Below, one piece after another: positions 35,161-45,820 of a DNA stretch of 64,000 bases. Below the pieces are notes generated by a model. The model was not told the origin of the DNA and searched no databases. It saw only the letters and a list, made by a program, of their open reading frames with translations. This stretch comes from Parasponia andersonii (Eukaryota; Streptophyta; Magnoliopsida; Rosales; Cannabaceae), in NCBI GenBank assembly GCA_002914805.1, contig JXTB01000175.1:689710-753709 (forward strand), read 5' to 3'. Position 1 is the first letter of the stretch. Each line of letters begins with the position of its first letter. The position numbers and the translations under genes were made by a program.

Positions 35161-35669
35161 GTCAAAGTGTTGATTTTTTTTTAAATCTCTATCTATAGAG
35201 AAATCAATTTGGTATTTAGATTTCAATGTAAAGATTACAATTAAATATACTGATGTGAATCATAATATAAATTAAGTGAAAGTATTTATTTTTGCAACCA
35301 TGAGATTGAAATCTAACGGTTGAAATAAAATTTTTTATTAATAAAAAATAAAAAAAATTCTTGTCGTACAAGCTCTCTATAAACATGTAGATGGTATAAA
35401 TTGCATTATCTTACAACCTATGGTGTGTTTGGTAACACTTCTACAAAAGTAATTTTTCCCATCATCAGTTCCTCGTAGGTCATCAGTTCCTCATAGGTCA
35501 TACTGTACGACCAATGAGATATAAGTGTAATATTTTTCTCGCTAATTTTGAACTAGTGAAAAAATTTTAACTATCACATTAGTTTAAAACTCATGTGGTA
35601 AGCTTCACCTACCATGCTAGTTACATATGTCATTAAAACCAATAATTTTCTCTTCTAAACGCGGTTTAG
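35161..35669 (+). other. Intron sequence between Tekay-like element and exon 6
   Basis: AT-rich intron remnant of the WAT1-related gene. It contains an 18-bp near-perfect tandem duplication at 35463-35498 (CATCAGTTCCTCRTAGGT). No exon 5 sequence is found. Confidence 0.6.
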
Positions 35670-35836
35670 TTTGGAAATCTTAATTTGGGATTTGGGTACT
35701 TTTGTGATTCTTTTTGTTCAGGCATGGTGCATACAGTTAAAGGGTCCGCTCTTTTCCATAATGTTTGCCTCTCTTTACACGATAATCACAACGATTCTAG
35801 CTCCTTTGTTTCTTCATGAAACGTTATATTTGGAAG
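35670..35836 (+). pseudogene. WAT1-related gene A, exon 6
   Basis: It reads GTFVILFVQAWCIQLKGPLF, then SIMFASLYTIITTILAPLF and LHETLYLE, matching the family segment SGVSFFVQAWCISRRGPLF---F-P---I-T----LFLHE. The 3' end has a GTAATT donor, but the last codons appear one base short for joining exon 7 (GAA-G instead of GGA-AG). The 5' limit is uncertain because the acceptor is not obvious. Confidence 0.85.
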
Positions 35837-36092
35837 GTAATTCTTACTTGATATCCATGCTCTTCGACATTTTTCATCATAACATTCCTTGAGTTCTTAT
35901 CATCTTAGATGAAATCTCTTTGAAGACTACTGAATGTATTCTTTGGTTTTTCAAACCAACAAAAAATATCATATTAAGTAATTAAGAAGTTAACTAAGAT
36001 CTAAATATAAAAATTGGTGTTCCAAAATGAGCAAGTGATCAAATTGTGACTTCTTCAAAAACAAATTAAGGTGATAATCACCAATTAAATAC
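35837..36092 (+). other. Intron 6 left flank
   Basis: AT-rich intron sequence up to the insertion site. The last five bases, AATAC (36088-36092), are the left target-site duplication of the Tat-like element. Confidence 0.6.
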
Positions 36093-36764
36093 TGTTGTGC
36101 GATCTAAAATCCTGTATGTTGGTCAATACCGTGAAGGGAAAAGTTGATCAAGTGTATGTCAGGTCGCATGAGTAAACAAGTGCGACCTCTTCCGAAAGAG
36201 TTACGTGCGACCTCCACCACATATGTTAGTGCGACCTCTTCCAAAAGAGTTACGTGCGACCTCCACCGCATAAGTTAGTGCGACCAGAATGAAAAGGAAA
36301 TTAAACTAAGCTTCGTCAAACGAGTAACAGACAAAGAAAGGGAAACAAAGGTTTCTCTTTCAAGATCGACCAGTCATCTCATTTAAGTGATTACCTAATT
36401 ATATTGTTACTCAAATTGTATTGCCTGATTATATAGTTACTCATTCTCACAATTGAGAAACATTGAGCTATCCTCACCTATATAAAGGGAGTTCAAGGTT
36501 TTGATTGGAGAGTTCTTTTGGGGAATTTTTGGAAGAACCTTTTAAAACTCTTGCTTCTTCTTTCTGGACAACACATTTTAATTTTGAGTTCTTGTAATTC
36601 TCTAGAAAATAGTAAAAAACAGTGGACGTAGGCTCATCTATTTTGGGGCTAAACCATTATAAAATTCTTGTCTCTTTATTTGCTTTAGTTAATTAACCCT
36701 TTTCACATACAAACCACATCTTGCAATTTTTCTAAATTTATTGTTGAAAAAACCTCCGTCAACG
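36093..36764 (+). repeat. Left LTR of Tat-like element
   Basis: It carries tandem units of about 24-25 bp beginning GTGCGACCTC (about 36178-36290). A TATA-like CCTATATAAAGG lies near 36477. It lacks one GTGCGACCTC unit relative to the right copy, which explains most of the 25-bp length difference. Confidence 0.92.
36178..36290. repeat. GTGCGACCTC minisatellite in left LTR
   Basis: About five units begin with GTGCGACC, spaced 23-26 bp. They alternate between a CTTCCGAAAGAGTTAC type and a CCACCRCATAWGTTA type. The matching array in the right LTR (about 38879-39010) has an extra unit. Confidence 0.9.
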
Positions 36765-37330
36765 AACAACTAAGCCAATGGACAGGTCAAAGCGATAAAT
36801 AAAATACTTAAACACAATATAAAGACAAAGTTGGAAGAGCATAAAGGAGCTTGGCCAGAGGTACTCCCTGAAGTGTTATGGGTTTATCGCACCACTCAAC
36901 GAACAACTACCGGAGAGAGTCCATTCTCTTTAGCGTATGGATATGAAGCAATGATTCCGATTGAAATTGGTGCGAGCTCTCTATGACGATCAACTTATGA
37001 GCAAGATTGCAACAAAATACTAATAAGGATTGAGCTCGATCTTTTAGAAGAAAGGCGCGAGCAGTCTCAGCTTCGAATCGCATTATATCAACAGCGCACT
37101 ACTCGATATTATAACTCTAAAGTCAGACAAAGAGGATTTGAAGTTGGTGACCTTCAGCAAGTCCTACCTAATAATAAAGAGCACGGTGCCGGAGTATTTG
37201 GACCCTCTTGGGACCGTATGCTATTGATGCCATTATTCGACCTGGGACATATAAGTTAGCTCGAACTGGCGGACAAAAGATGGAGCATGCCTAGAATGCA
37301 GAACAACTTCGTCGATATTATCAGTAAATT
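36765..37330 (+). pseudogene. Tat-like integrase C-terminal fragment
   Basis: The plus-strand reading gives GQVKAINKILKHNIKTKLEE, then HKGAWPEVLPEVLWVYRTT, GESPFSLAYGYEAMIPIEIG, LDLLEERREQ, FEVGDLQQVLPNNKEHGAG and a degraded tail. This is the C-terminal half of a Tat/Ogre-type integrase (NGQAE--N--L---LK--L, W---LP-VLWAYRTT, TPF-L-YG-EA--P-EIG). The fragment begins at the LTR edge, so the deletion junction lies inside integrase. One stop follows the ASSL segment and the frame breaks near 37240. Confidence 0.9.
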
Positions 37331-37377
37331 TTCATGTATATCTTCATGTTTTTGTCATTTATCAATAAAGATCTACT

Positions 37378-37490
37378 TATTCGCCATTCGTTGGTTATTA
37401 TTCATCATTCGTAATCGTCATTCGTTGATCGTCATTCGTTATTCATCATTCGTAATCTTCATTCATTGGTCGTCATTCGTCATCATCAAT
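37378..37490. repeat. Degenerate (N)TCATTCGT tandem repeats
   Basis: About ten short units of the type CGTCATTCGTT / CATCATTCGTAAT follow each other. They lie after the integrase fragment, in the region that would be 3' untranslated sequence of the element. Confidence 0.85.
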
Positions 37491-38792
37491 AAGGGTGTCT
37501 CCTTATCGATCATTCGATTTGGAACTTTTTATAGTTTTATGGCAGTCTTCGAATACCATAAGACTTGGAGGGCAGTGGAATCAGAATATTATCTCCTACT
37601 TGTTTCCTAAGGGACTATGCAAAATGTCTATTTAGAGGGGTCGGAATTTTAGATCGTCAAAATATCTAAAATTCCTTAAAATCTTAGGATTTTCTCCTCG
37701 CTTCATGCCTTAACATGTCGTATTTTGCAATTTCCTTCCTCGAACAACAAAGTAACTAAGCAATGCATTCCCTTCCCTAAAATCCTCACTATTAGACATC
37801 TGAAAAGAAATGGTAATGGATTTAGTCCTATGCGAGCATTAGGGATCTTAGCTATATGCAAGCAGTTTTGGGGTCTCATCCTAGGACTGCATTAACAAGC
37901 TATTCATTGGATTTTTTCTAATCGACCTACGGATTCATAAAAAAAATCTTTCGAGCAGTTTGTTAAAAAGAAAATAAAAACTCTTTCACGAGTTCATCTC
38001 TGTCAGTCATCTAAAAGAAGAATCTATAAACCAACGAAGGGGATCTAAAAATTTCCATTTTATAGTCCATCTGAATACGAGATGGGTTTATGTTCAGAAT
38101 ATTTAGCCTCTAGAATTTGGGTTCTATGGTTTGTTCCTATTTTCTATTCTAGGATCTGTAAATAAGAGTTCTGGAAAAAGCGAAGAACGAGAGAGAAAAT
38201 ATATACTAACTTTTCTTAGAAGACGGAAGGATCAAGATGACGTTCGAAGGATTATGATGATTACTTCGTTGGAGAAGATGACAACGTTGTGCAAGTTGGG
38301 AAACAGAACGACGCCGGAAGGATTTCTCTATGAATACTTTAGGTTTAGAGAGAAATAGCAGACGATAGGTTTTTTGAAGAGGAGGTAGATTAGTTTTCGA
38401 TATATATACCTCGAGCATCGTCAAATCACAGCCGTAGATCAAGGTATTTAATTTTCAGATCCAAAGGCCAAAGTTCACGCAGGATTTGATTTTTTCCGAA
38501 ATTAAATCGGTATCTTTTCAAAATTTGAGACGATTCGATTTAAGACGGCAGCTGGCATCATCGCTATCATTAAGTTTCCTCGAGTTTTGCTATTCTTCTT
38601 AGAAAAGGTGTGGTTTCATCTGTCAGAAAAAGGTGGACGTGATCTAGAAAAATGTGAAATTTGAGATCTGGCGACTCTTCGATTCTTCAAGGGTCTTAAG
38701 TCTAGGTCATGATGTCGCATTTTTTAAGCTCGCACTTACATTAGAAGGAAGCTCCATTTTGTCCTAAAGAACTAATGGAGCTAAAGGGCAAT
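37491..38792 (+). other. Non-coding 3' interior of Tat-like element
   Basis: I recognise no protein in it. Short open frames here show no family motif. A purine-rich tract (GGAGCTAAAGGGCAA) sits at about 38777-38791 next to the right LTR. Confidence 0.6.
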
Positions 38793-39489
38793 TGTTGTGC
38801 GGTCTAAAATCCTGTATGTTAGTCAATACCATGAAGGGAAAAGTTGACCAAGTGTGTGTCAGGTTGCATGAGTAAGCTAGTGCGACCTCTTCCGAAAAAG
38901 TTACGTGCGACCGCCACTACATATGTTACTACAACCTCTTTCGAAAGAGTTACGTACGACCTCCATCGCATAAGTTAGTGCGACCTCTTCTGAAAGAGTT
39001 AAGTGCGACCAGAATGAAAAGGAAACTAGACTAAGCTTCGTCAAACGGGTAACAGACAAAGAAAGGGAAATAAAGGTTTCTCTTTCAAGATCGACCAGTC
39101 ATCTCATTTAAGTGATTACCCAGTTATATTGTTACTCAAATTGTATTGCCCGATTATACAGTTACTCATTCTCACAATTGGGAAATATTGAGAGATCCTC
39201 ACCTATATAAAGGGAGTTCAATGTTTCGATTGGAGAGCTCTTTTGGGGAATTTTTGGAAGAACCTTTTAAAACTCTTGCTTCTTCTTTCCAGATAACATA
39301 TTATAATTTTGAGTTCTTGTAATTCTCCAGAAAATAGTAAAAAATAGTGGACGTAGGCTCATCTTTTTTGGGGCTGAACTACTCTAAAATTCTTGTCTCT
39401 TTATTTGCTTTAGTTAATTAACCCTTTTCATACACAAGCCACATCTTGTAATTTTTCTAAATTTATTGTTGACAAAACCTCCATCAACA
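38793..39489 (+). repeat. Right LTR of Tat-like element
   Basis: Second LTR copy, 697 bp, closely matching the left copy with scattered transitions and one extra GTGCGACCTC unit. It is followed by the AATAC duplication. Confidence 0.93.
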
Positions 39490-39666
39490 AATACATAACT
39501 CAATCTCTTTGATTCAATTCAAAATGAAGTCTTCTTCAGTACTTCGAATATATTAGATACATCAATACACAGTGGAGTTTTGTTTAGTTAATCTTCCTAT
39601 CCTGCAGTACTTTTCTTTGTTTAATGTATATCAACAACTAATATTGCCTTGTCTTTAACCCATCAG

Positions 39667-39920
39667 CTTATTTGGTGCTTTTCGTGTGATTCTTGGTCTA
39701 TATCATGTTGTGATTTGGGGGAGAGCTAAAGACCTAGCTTCATGAGGATATCAAACAAGACATTAAAGATATTATAAAGCTGGAGAATGATCAGAGAAAA
39801 ACCGTAGAGGTCGTGATAGATCAATCTTCAGAGACTAGTAGTAGTAGTACAAGTTGTAGAACTGATTTGAAAGAACAACTTCCTGATAACTCAACCTCAG
39901 AAAATCGGGATAGGATTTGA
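39667..39920 (+). pseudogene. WAT1-related gene A, exon 7
   Basis: It reads LFGAFRVILGLYHVVIWGRA and KD, the family's last helix and the WGKAKD motif. An apparent 7-base insertion (CTAGCTT) then brings a frame change. Past it, the hydrophilic C-tail is readable in another frame (KLENDQRKTVEVVID, SSETSSSSTS, TSENRDRI) to a stop at 39918-39920. The damage fits a pseudogene that kept its old structure. Confidence 0.88.
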
Positions 39921-40340
39921 TTTGGTAATTTTAGAGTTTTTGTTTTCTCTGTACTAGTTCTAGACATTTTACAACAACGAAAGAATTAGCTGAGCTAGCT
40001 TGTGTATGTATAAAACTTAGAATCTCTCATTCCATACAAAGCATAAAATCAAGGACGACAATATAAGCTCCTTCATTTTATGTGAAAGTAAAATAAGCAA
40101 CGTGTTTTATCATAATATACATGAATGTTCTTTAGTATAAGAAGTAATTGGGAAGCCAATAGTATTTGCTATTTTCGATTTGTACTTGTTCTCCATTTTC
40201 CTAACTCTCAGGAAGCTAATAATCCATCTATCATTCTATTTAATCGAGTAATATTCATCGTAGCATTCACAGATTGCCTAGATTATTTTTCTAGCTAGAT
40301 TTTCCCAAGTTCTCAACCATAGATTGAAGACCAGCGCACT
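39921..40340 (+). other. 3' flank of WAT1-related gene A
   Basis: AT-rich sequence, probably the former 3' untranslated region and downstream DNA. No element or gene is recognised. Confidence 0.5.
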
Positions 40341-42412
40341 TGTAGTAAAATCCAAATTTTTGTAAGGGCAAATAAGTAATTATATGGAATATTTTAATCA
40401 AAATATCTGAAATTAAAAAATCGGTGCTACAGTTAAGGGAATTTGTTTAAAAGGACCTAATAAAACCCACATTCTCACAACTGAAGTCCCCAAGACCACA
40501 AAAGCACCAGGTTTCCACTGACCGAGCTCGTCGTTGCACTTCGCCTTCGCCGGCCAGACATGCTGCCCCGTAGGGAAGTACAGTTGCCGATGAACAAAAC
40601 CTGACAACTCTCACTAGAAACTGAGCTCCAGTGCCCGAGATTGGAGCCTCTAAATATATTACCTCCGACAATGTTTTTCGGCCAATTACTCGTCGTCCGA
40701 CGTCGGTTACTCTCACCGCCAGCACATGTAGCTTCTTTTCACTGTCATTGACCTCTTCCAACTAGTTTCACAGCTCAACTTGTCGCTAGTAAGATTTTCA
40801 CCATTTTAACAATTTTACCAAAGTTTGTAAAAATGTGATCTTTTTATAATTATTTTGTTAGGCAATTAATTCACCTGGGATAACTATACGAAGTGAAAGA
40901 GGGTTAAAAATCATGAAAACTTACGATTAATAGAAGTATAAATAGTCTCTAGAAATGCGCTAATTTTCAAATAAAAAAGAAAATATTTTTATAAATATTT
41001 TCAAAAAGTGGTATTCATGTAACTATTGGATTTTGAAGTCTACTTAATGTGCAAGACCTCGAAGATGATTTTGATATAAAATATCACTATGTTTCGAAGT
41101 GACATAGAAATTAAGAAAATGGCTCGTGAATAATATTATTTTGAGTGCTACGGGCTACGTCCCGCACTGAGACCCACTTTTGATAAAGTATATGTATAAT
41201 CAAGCTTTTCTGGGTGCTCTGAATTCAGTAGTGACCTCTGTTTCTCCATCTGAGACTCCGTGAAAAAAGTCACTTTTCAAGTGAACTTATCGGGATTCCA
41301 AAACTACCGTTCAAATACCCGAGTGACCAATGGAAGATTCTTCGAGCGTTATTAGCTTAGTTTTACTACCATATTAAGGTAGGGATTTGATTACCTGATT
41401 ATATATCTGTTTTGATTTATAAATGCATTAAAAATTGATTTATACAAAATCATGATTTTACGATAATTTGAGAAACTGTTGAAAATCATTGGATTATATT
41501 GGGACTGAACTGTATGAATTTTTATACTTATTTTTATACAGTGATTATGGGGTAAATTAGTAGTGTGTTGTCCATATTACAATAAATCTCAGAATAATAC
41601 TAAGTTGAATTTTAAAGCATGATTTGACTATTGGATGCATAGTTGTTATAAACTGCTACACATTGTACATACCGTAAGATCACACACTTGAGTTCCAATA
41701 TTACGTTACTGTATTTTAGATCGTTGGCGAGTTGCTGCAGTACTAGATGAGAGACCTAGGTCGTATGTAGGTTTTTGTTGATACGCCTATGGGCAGCGTC
41801 AGGATGTTGAGTACCTCTACTAAAGAGGTATTATAAAGCCATTGAGAGTTCACTTTTATGTCTTGTATGTAATGATGTGGTTTTAGTTTTGGTTTTGAAT
41901 ATGTGATTATTCAGGATATCGATTATTTATAAACTTGATTTATAAATAGATTTAAAGATACTAACCATGAAGGTTTGAGAAATTGCATCCATTTAAAAAG
42001 AAAATTAAATTCTTACTCAGCATATGAATACTCACACTTATTTTTCCACTCTTAGGTAGTGCTCAGTGTGATCTTGAGAACACAGGAGCACAGTAGTAAC
42101 GAGCTAGTTACCTTATTGGAAATTAGTAACTATGTAAAATAAATTATGTTCATTTGTGCTGGCTTGTATTTAAAACTTAAGGGCCTGTATTATGGAATTG
42201 GTCTATATAGTTTTTATGTTAGATTATGAGACTGTTGATAATGATGTTTGGTTTTTTTTATAAATTTTTTAATAATCTACATCTAATAGTAATTACAAAA
42301 CTGTAGGAATTTTACTTTTAAAATTATTCTCTAAATTTTTCAAAAAACAACTTTTGAATTTCTATTCATGAAATTTCCTTTCTGCCACTAGCCCGGGGTT
42401 CGAGTTGTGACA
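40341..42412 (+). mobile_element. Solo-LTR-like block
   Basis: It begins TGTAGTAAAATCC and ends GGGTTCGAGTTGTGACA, giving TG...CA ends and a composition typical of long gypsy LTRs (a U5-like part with GGTAGTGCTCAGTGTGATC and a GC-rich end). The word CACTTG occurs at both borders (40337-40342 and 42411-42416), so CACTT may be the target duplication with slightly different limits. There is no coding region; the 104-codon minus frame at 40447-40761 has no family motif. Confidence 0.5.
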
Positions 42413-42934
42413 CTTGCTCCCACTGGACTTTAGAAAAGACAATTTATTTACCTAAATATTTTAAAAGTTTATGTTGAAAATAAACAAAAAAAAAAAATAT
42501 CCCATTTGTCTTCGGAAACGTCTCTCGTTAATATAGGGTCAGATCCTAGATCTATACCATTCTATTTGCTCTGATAGCCTCACGATACTCTACTATGCAA
42601 ACTCGCCTTCTATGCTCCTAGTCGCAATTCTCTAATGGCTCGATCATGATCACGTTCATCATCTCTTAGGTGTGCATGATTGTTACACGGTTAAACTCAA
42701 ACATCTATAAGACCTAGCTAGAGAAGAGAAAGTGAATTTCATATTCGATTAGAATGTTAATTCTCATAGGCATAAGATAATATTCTCCTACTATGATTAA
42801 ATATATCTCTATCTTGTAAGTGTGAAATTATCAAATATAATTTCATTTAAATGCAACATTATATATCTCTACGTAAATTTTTTTCTTAAAAAATCTAAGT
42901 CTAATAGTGGATTGTACTATACACATCTGTGGGA
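42413..42934. other. Unassigned spacer before MULE
   Basis: Moderately AT-rich sequence with an A-run at about 42486-42498. I recognise no gene or repeat in it. Confidence 0.4.
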
Positions 42935-43048
42935 AGCCCAAAGTCCAATAATTTATGATAAGTTTTGGAGAAATTATCGAAAGTAAGAGTGTTTTGGCTT
43001 TTTTTTGCATTTATAGGAGTGTTTTTGGAAATTACATTTCTAGGAGTC
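42935..43048 (+). repeat. MULE left terminal inverted repeat
   Basis: It runs from AGCCCAA through ATGATAAGTTTTGGAGAAAT to GCATTTATAGGAGTG and TAGGAGTC. It aligns, with several mismatches and one indel, to the reverse complement of 52614-52716. Confidence 0.7.
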
Positions 43049-43581
43049 CCCCGTCTACAAAATGTTAAAAATGCACTCCGATTTAATAAACATTGTACAG
43101 GTTTTATGAGATGTTTGCTTTTTATTTTTATTCATTTTGGCTCCTTTTTTTCAGGAACACTCAAACCCTCAGACTAAAAAAAAAAAGGGAATTCAAATGT
43201 AGAGGAGATTGGGGAAGGAACGATCAAGCTCAATTCCCTCATTTCTCCCCTATTTTCGGCGAAGTAACATAGTAGAAAAAAACCTCCACAAACCCAAGTA
43301 CCTCATTTCTCCCACCTGTTCCAATCTATCACAAAGAATGGAGAAAATCCATTGGACTTCGAAGATGACGAAAGGAGTGAAAGATTTGGACTTTGGATCT
43401 CTGCCTCCACAATCGTGTTCTCCAAGGATATCACCGAAGTTGAAGAAGAAAAAGGGTGAGGAGGCTAGAATTGAAGCCTTACCCATCTAGTTATCTACCC
43501 TAGTGGCAAAGACATTGACAAAGAAGACGACGGTAAAGAAGTCGAAGAAAAAAAAAAAAAAGGCAGTGGCAAAAGAAGAAG

Positions 43582-44274
43582 AGGTAATTTTTTTGTTGAT
43601 TTTTTTTTTAGAATGTATTTTTATTTTGGAGTATTGAGTCTACTTTATAGATTGCCTATATTGTATAAATGGACCTATAAAAAGTAATGAAAAAATCATC
43701 TTTATTTTTGTTTAGTTCATACAGAGGTTGATTAAAAGATTTTATTTATTGTTTGATAGAAAAATATATACATGTTATTGATTTGTGACTATGGATCACA
43801 AAAGTCGTGAATATAGCATTTAGTTTTGAACCCATACATGGCTTATGGACACAAATGTTTGACTGACTTGAAGTCCAAATATCTTTAATATTAGGCCTAT
43901 TTGTTTTTGCCTTGCGGCTATAAATGAGTGAGGGTCATAAACTTTATGACTTGAAGTCTAAAAACCTTTAATATTTGACCTATTTGTATAAGCCTTATAG
44001 TCACTAATGTTTAAAGGTCACAAACTTTGTGACTTGATGTCCCAAGATATTTGTACTATAATAGATTACACTTAAACGGTATGGCATTTTGACGGTCACA
44101 CATTTGTGTAATAGAGTCACAAAATTTATGTCTTGATGTCTGAAGACTTTTGTACTGTAATGGATTACACCTAAACAATACAACATTGTGATAGTCACAG
44201 ATTTGTGTCAGGTTAACAAGGAAAAGTTGTTCAATTCATGATTTTGTTAATGTAAATACTCTTTTTTTTTACAG
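43582..44274 (+). other. First intron of the Ulp1-like gene, with tandem repeats
   Basis: It is bounded by a GTAATT donor and a TTACAG acceptor. It contains four degenerate units of about 85-98 bp (about 43870-44210), each carrying a GTCAYAAA/TTTRTGAC palindrome. Confidence 0.7.
43870..44210. repeat. Tandem units of 85-98 bp containing palindromes
   Basis: Successive units share the words CTTTAATATT-GRCCTATTTG and TGTACTRTAATRGATTACAC. Palindromes occur at 43934-43950 (GTCATAAACTTTATGAC) and 44017-44033 (GTCACAAACTTTGTGAC), both perfect 8+1+8. Weaker forms lie at 44095-44110, 44116-44132 and 44194-44209. Confidence 0.88.
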
Positions 44275-45490
44275 GGATTGAAGCTATTATTGGAGTTTGA
44301 AGATAATGAAGTAATAGAAGGGCAGATTAATTTTTTTTGGTCATATCGATAGTTGCATAAGACACATCAAAGCAAAGCTGATTGAACAACAAAAGGAGAT
44401 GTTCACTCAAACCTATTATGGTCATTTCCTAAAGATGAAGCAACTTGCATCTTCTGCACAAATACTTATTCATCCAGTAATGTAAGTGGCAAACATTCAT
44501 AGATATAAGGGGAATGACAAAGTATTCTTTGAAATTTGTGGTCAGTTAGTCTTCCATTGAAGACATGGCGTTTATTACGAATTTACAATATGATGGTGAC
44601 ACTAATGAAAAGCTATGGAAAATGAAAGGGAGCAAGCATATCAGCCCAACTTACTTCACTGATAATAATACATTAAAAAGGCAGAGCATTAAGATTATAT
44701 TTAATCTTATGCCAACTCAAAATGAGGAGGACAGGGTGAAAGTAGCTTTACTTTATTTGCTGGCTAATGGTCTTCTTACTAATAGTCCTGGAATGCATCT
44801 CCGTAGGTTCTAAGTAGATCTTGTTGATGATTTGGAATCATTCACCAAATATCCATAAGGGAAACTTCTACGGGACGAGACTAGCAAATAGATTCAACTA
44901 CAAGCTAGAAATAAAGTTAAGAAGGAGAAGGGAGTGAACCATTATAATATGTTTAGATTTCTTATAGCATTACAGATATGGTCTTACGAGACTATTCCTT
45001 TGCTTGGCCAAGTTTTTGCCGTAAAGGAGAAGAAAGCAAAGTCCATCTTAAGAATAAAGTATTAAAGTATTGACATGGCGCCATCCACAGAGGTGCTGAA
45101 GAAGTCTATTTTCTCCAATCCGAATACGAGTCAGTAAATAAATAAAGTAAATTTAAATTTATTCTTTTATTTGACACCCTGTCAAAGTAGTTGTGACTCT
45201 CTATCACAAATTCAGTGAATAAAGTGTTATGTTGTCATAATAATTTTTGAGTTCACTTTACATATATGATGACCCTATTTTATGTTGACGCACTTAAATG
45301 AATTTTTAGTTAGAGATTGTCTCAATGACGCCTATGGTAGATGAGTTGGAGCATCCACAAATCAATATCATGTTTGAATTAGAGAAGGAAATGGACGAGA
45401 CTTTTATTCTGGAAGGGAAACTATTCTTGAATTTTGGTTTGAATGAGAAGTATGAACCTGATAACAATAATGAATCCTAGCACATAGATA

Positions 45491-45820
45491 TTGTCTCGTG
45501 TCATCAAGAGTCAAAGCTTTGATAGTAAAGCTCAAGGAACTTCAAGGTCTTCAGAGTTGAAGGTAAAAGCAAGGCTCCGAAGAGTTGAGAAGTACCTCGC
45601 CAGTGTTAAGGATGATGTCCGAGCATTTCAAGAAGATCAGAAGCACATGATGGCCAATTTAAAAAACTATGAAAATATATTGCAGAAGTTGAATTGGGGA
45701 TATGATATAAACGATCAAGATAATACAGGAATGGGGAAGAGAGAGAAGGAAGTAGAGAAAATAATTGATGAGGAAAAACTGGAAAGAGGTGATGTTGATG
45801 ACAGAGAACAATTCATAAGT
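45491..45820 (+). pseudogene. Coiled-coil linker exon of the Ulp1-like gene
   Basis: Open for 110 codons: SELKVKARLRRVEKYLASVK, FQEDQKHMMANLKNYENILQ, then an acidic and lysine-rich run. It has heptad-like spacing but no enzymatic motif. It lies between DUF1985 and the protease domain, where family members have a variable charged linker. Confidence 0.6.

Larger units (their letters stand above)
36093..39489 (+). mobile_element. Internally deleted Tat-like Ty3/gypsy element in intron 6
   Basis: LTRs at 36093-36764 and 38793-39489 start TGTTGTGCG and end TCAACG or TCAACA. The element is flanked by a perfect 5-bp duplication AATAC (36088-36092 and 39490-39494). The interior begins directly with integrase C-terminal sequence, so the primer-binding site, gag, protease, RT and most of integrase are missing. 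A purine-rich tract precedes the right LTR. It could only have moved, if at all, with help in trans before the deletion. Confidence 0.92.
7029..39920 (+). pseudogene. WAT1-related (UMAMIT/EamA-type) transporter gene A, disrupted
   Basis: Exons matching the plant WAT1-related/nodulin MtN21 family occur in order: 1 (7029-7210), 2 (7282-7358), 3 (7408-7524), 4 (8035-8073 and 19244-19420), 6 (about 35670-35836) and 7 (39667-39920). Family members are ten-helix membrane proteins of the EamA drug/metabolite transporter superfamily, exporting amino acids or auxin-related compounds. Exon 4 is split by a CACTA element. A Tekay-like retrotransposon follows it, exon 5 was not found, and intron 6 holds a Tat-like element. 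Point damage adds to this: the exon 1 donor GT is replaced by AA, the last Gln codon of exon 4 reads TAG, and exons 4b, 6 and 7 carry frameshifts. It is a dead paralog of the gene at 55.2 kb. Confidence 0.88.

Noticed and set aside
36765-37330. Cellular gene in intron 6 of the transporter
   Set aside because: The reading is Tat-like integrase and lies between paired LTRs with a target duplication.
40447-40761. 104-codon minus-strand open frame
   Set aside because: It sits in the solo-LTR-like block, has no recognisable domain and no splice partners.
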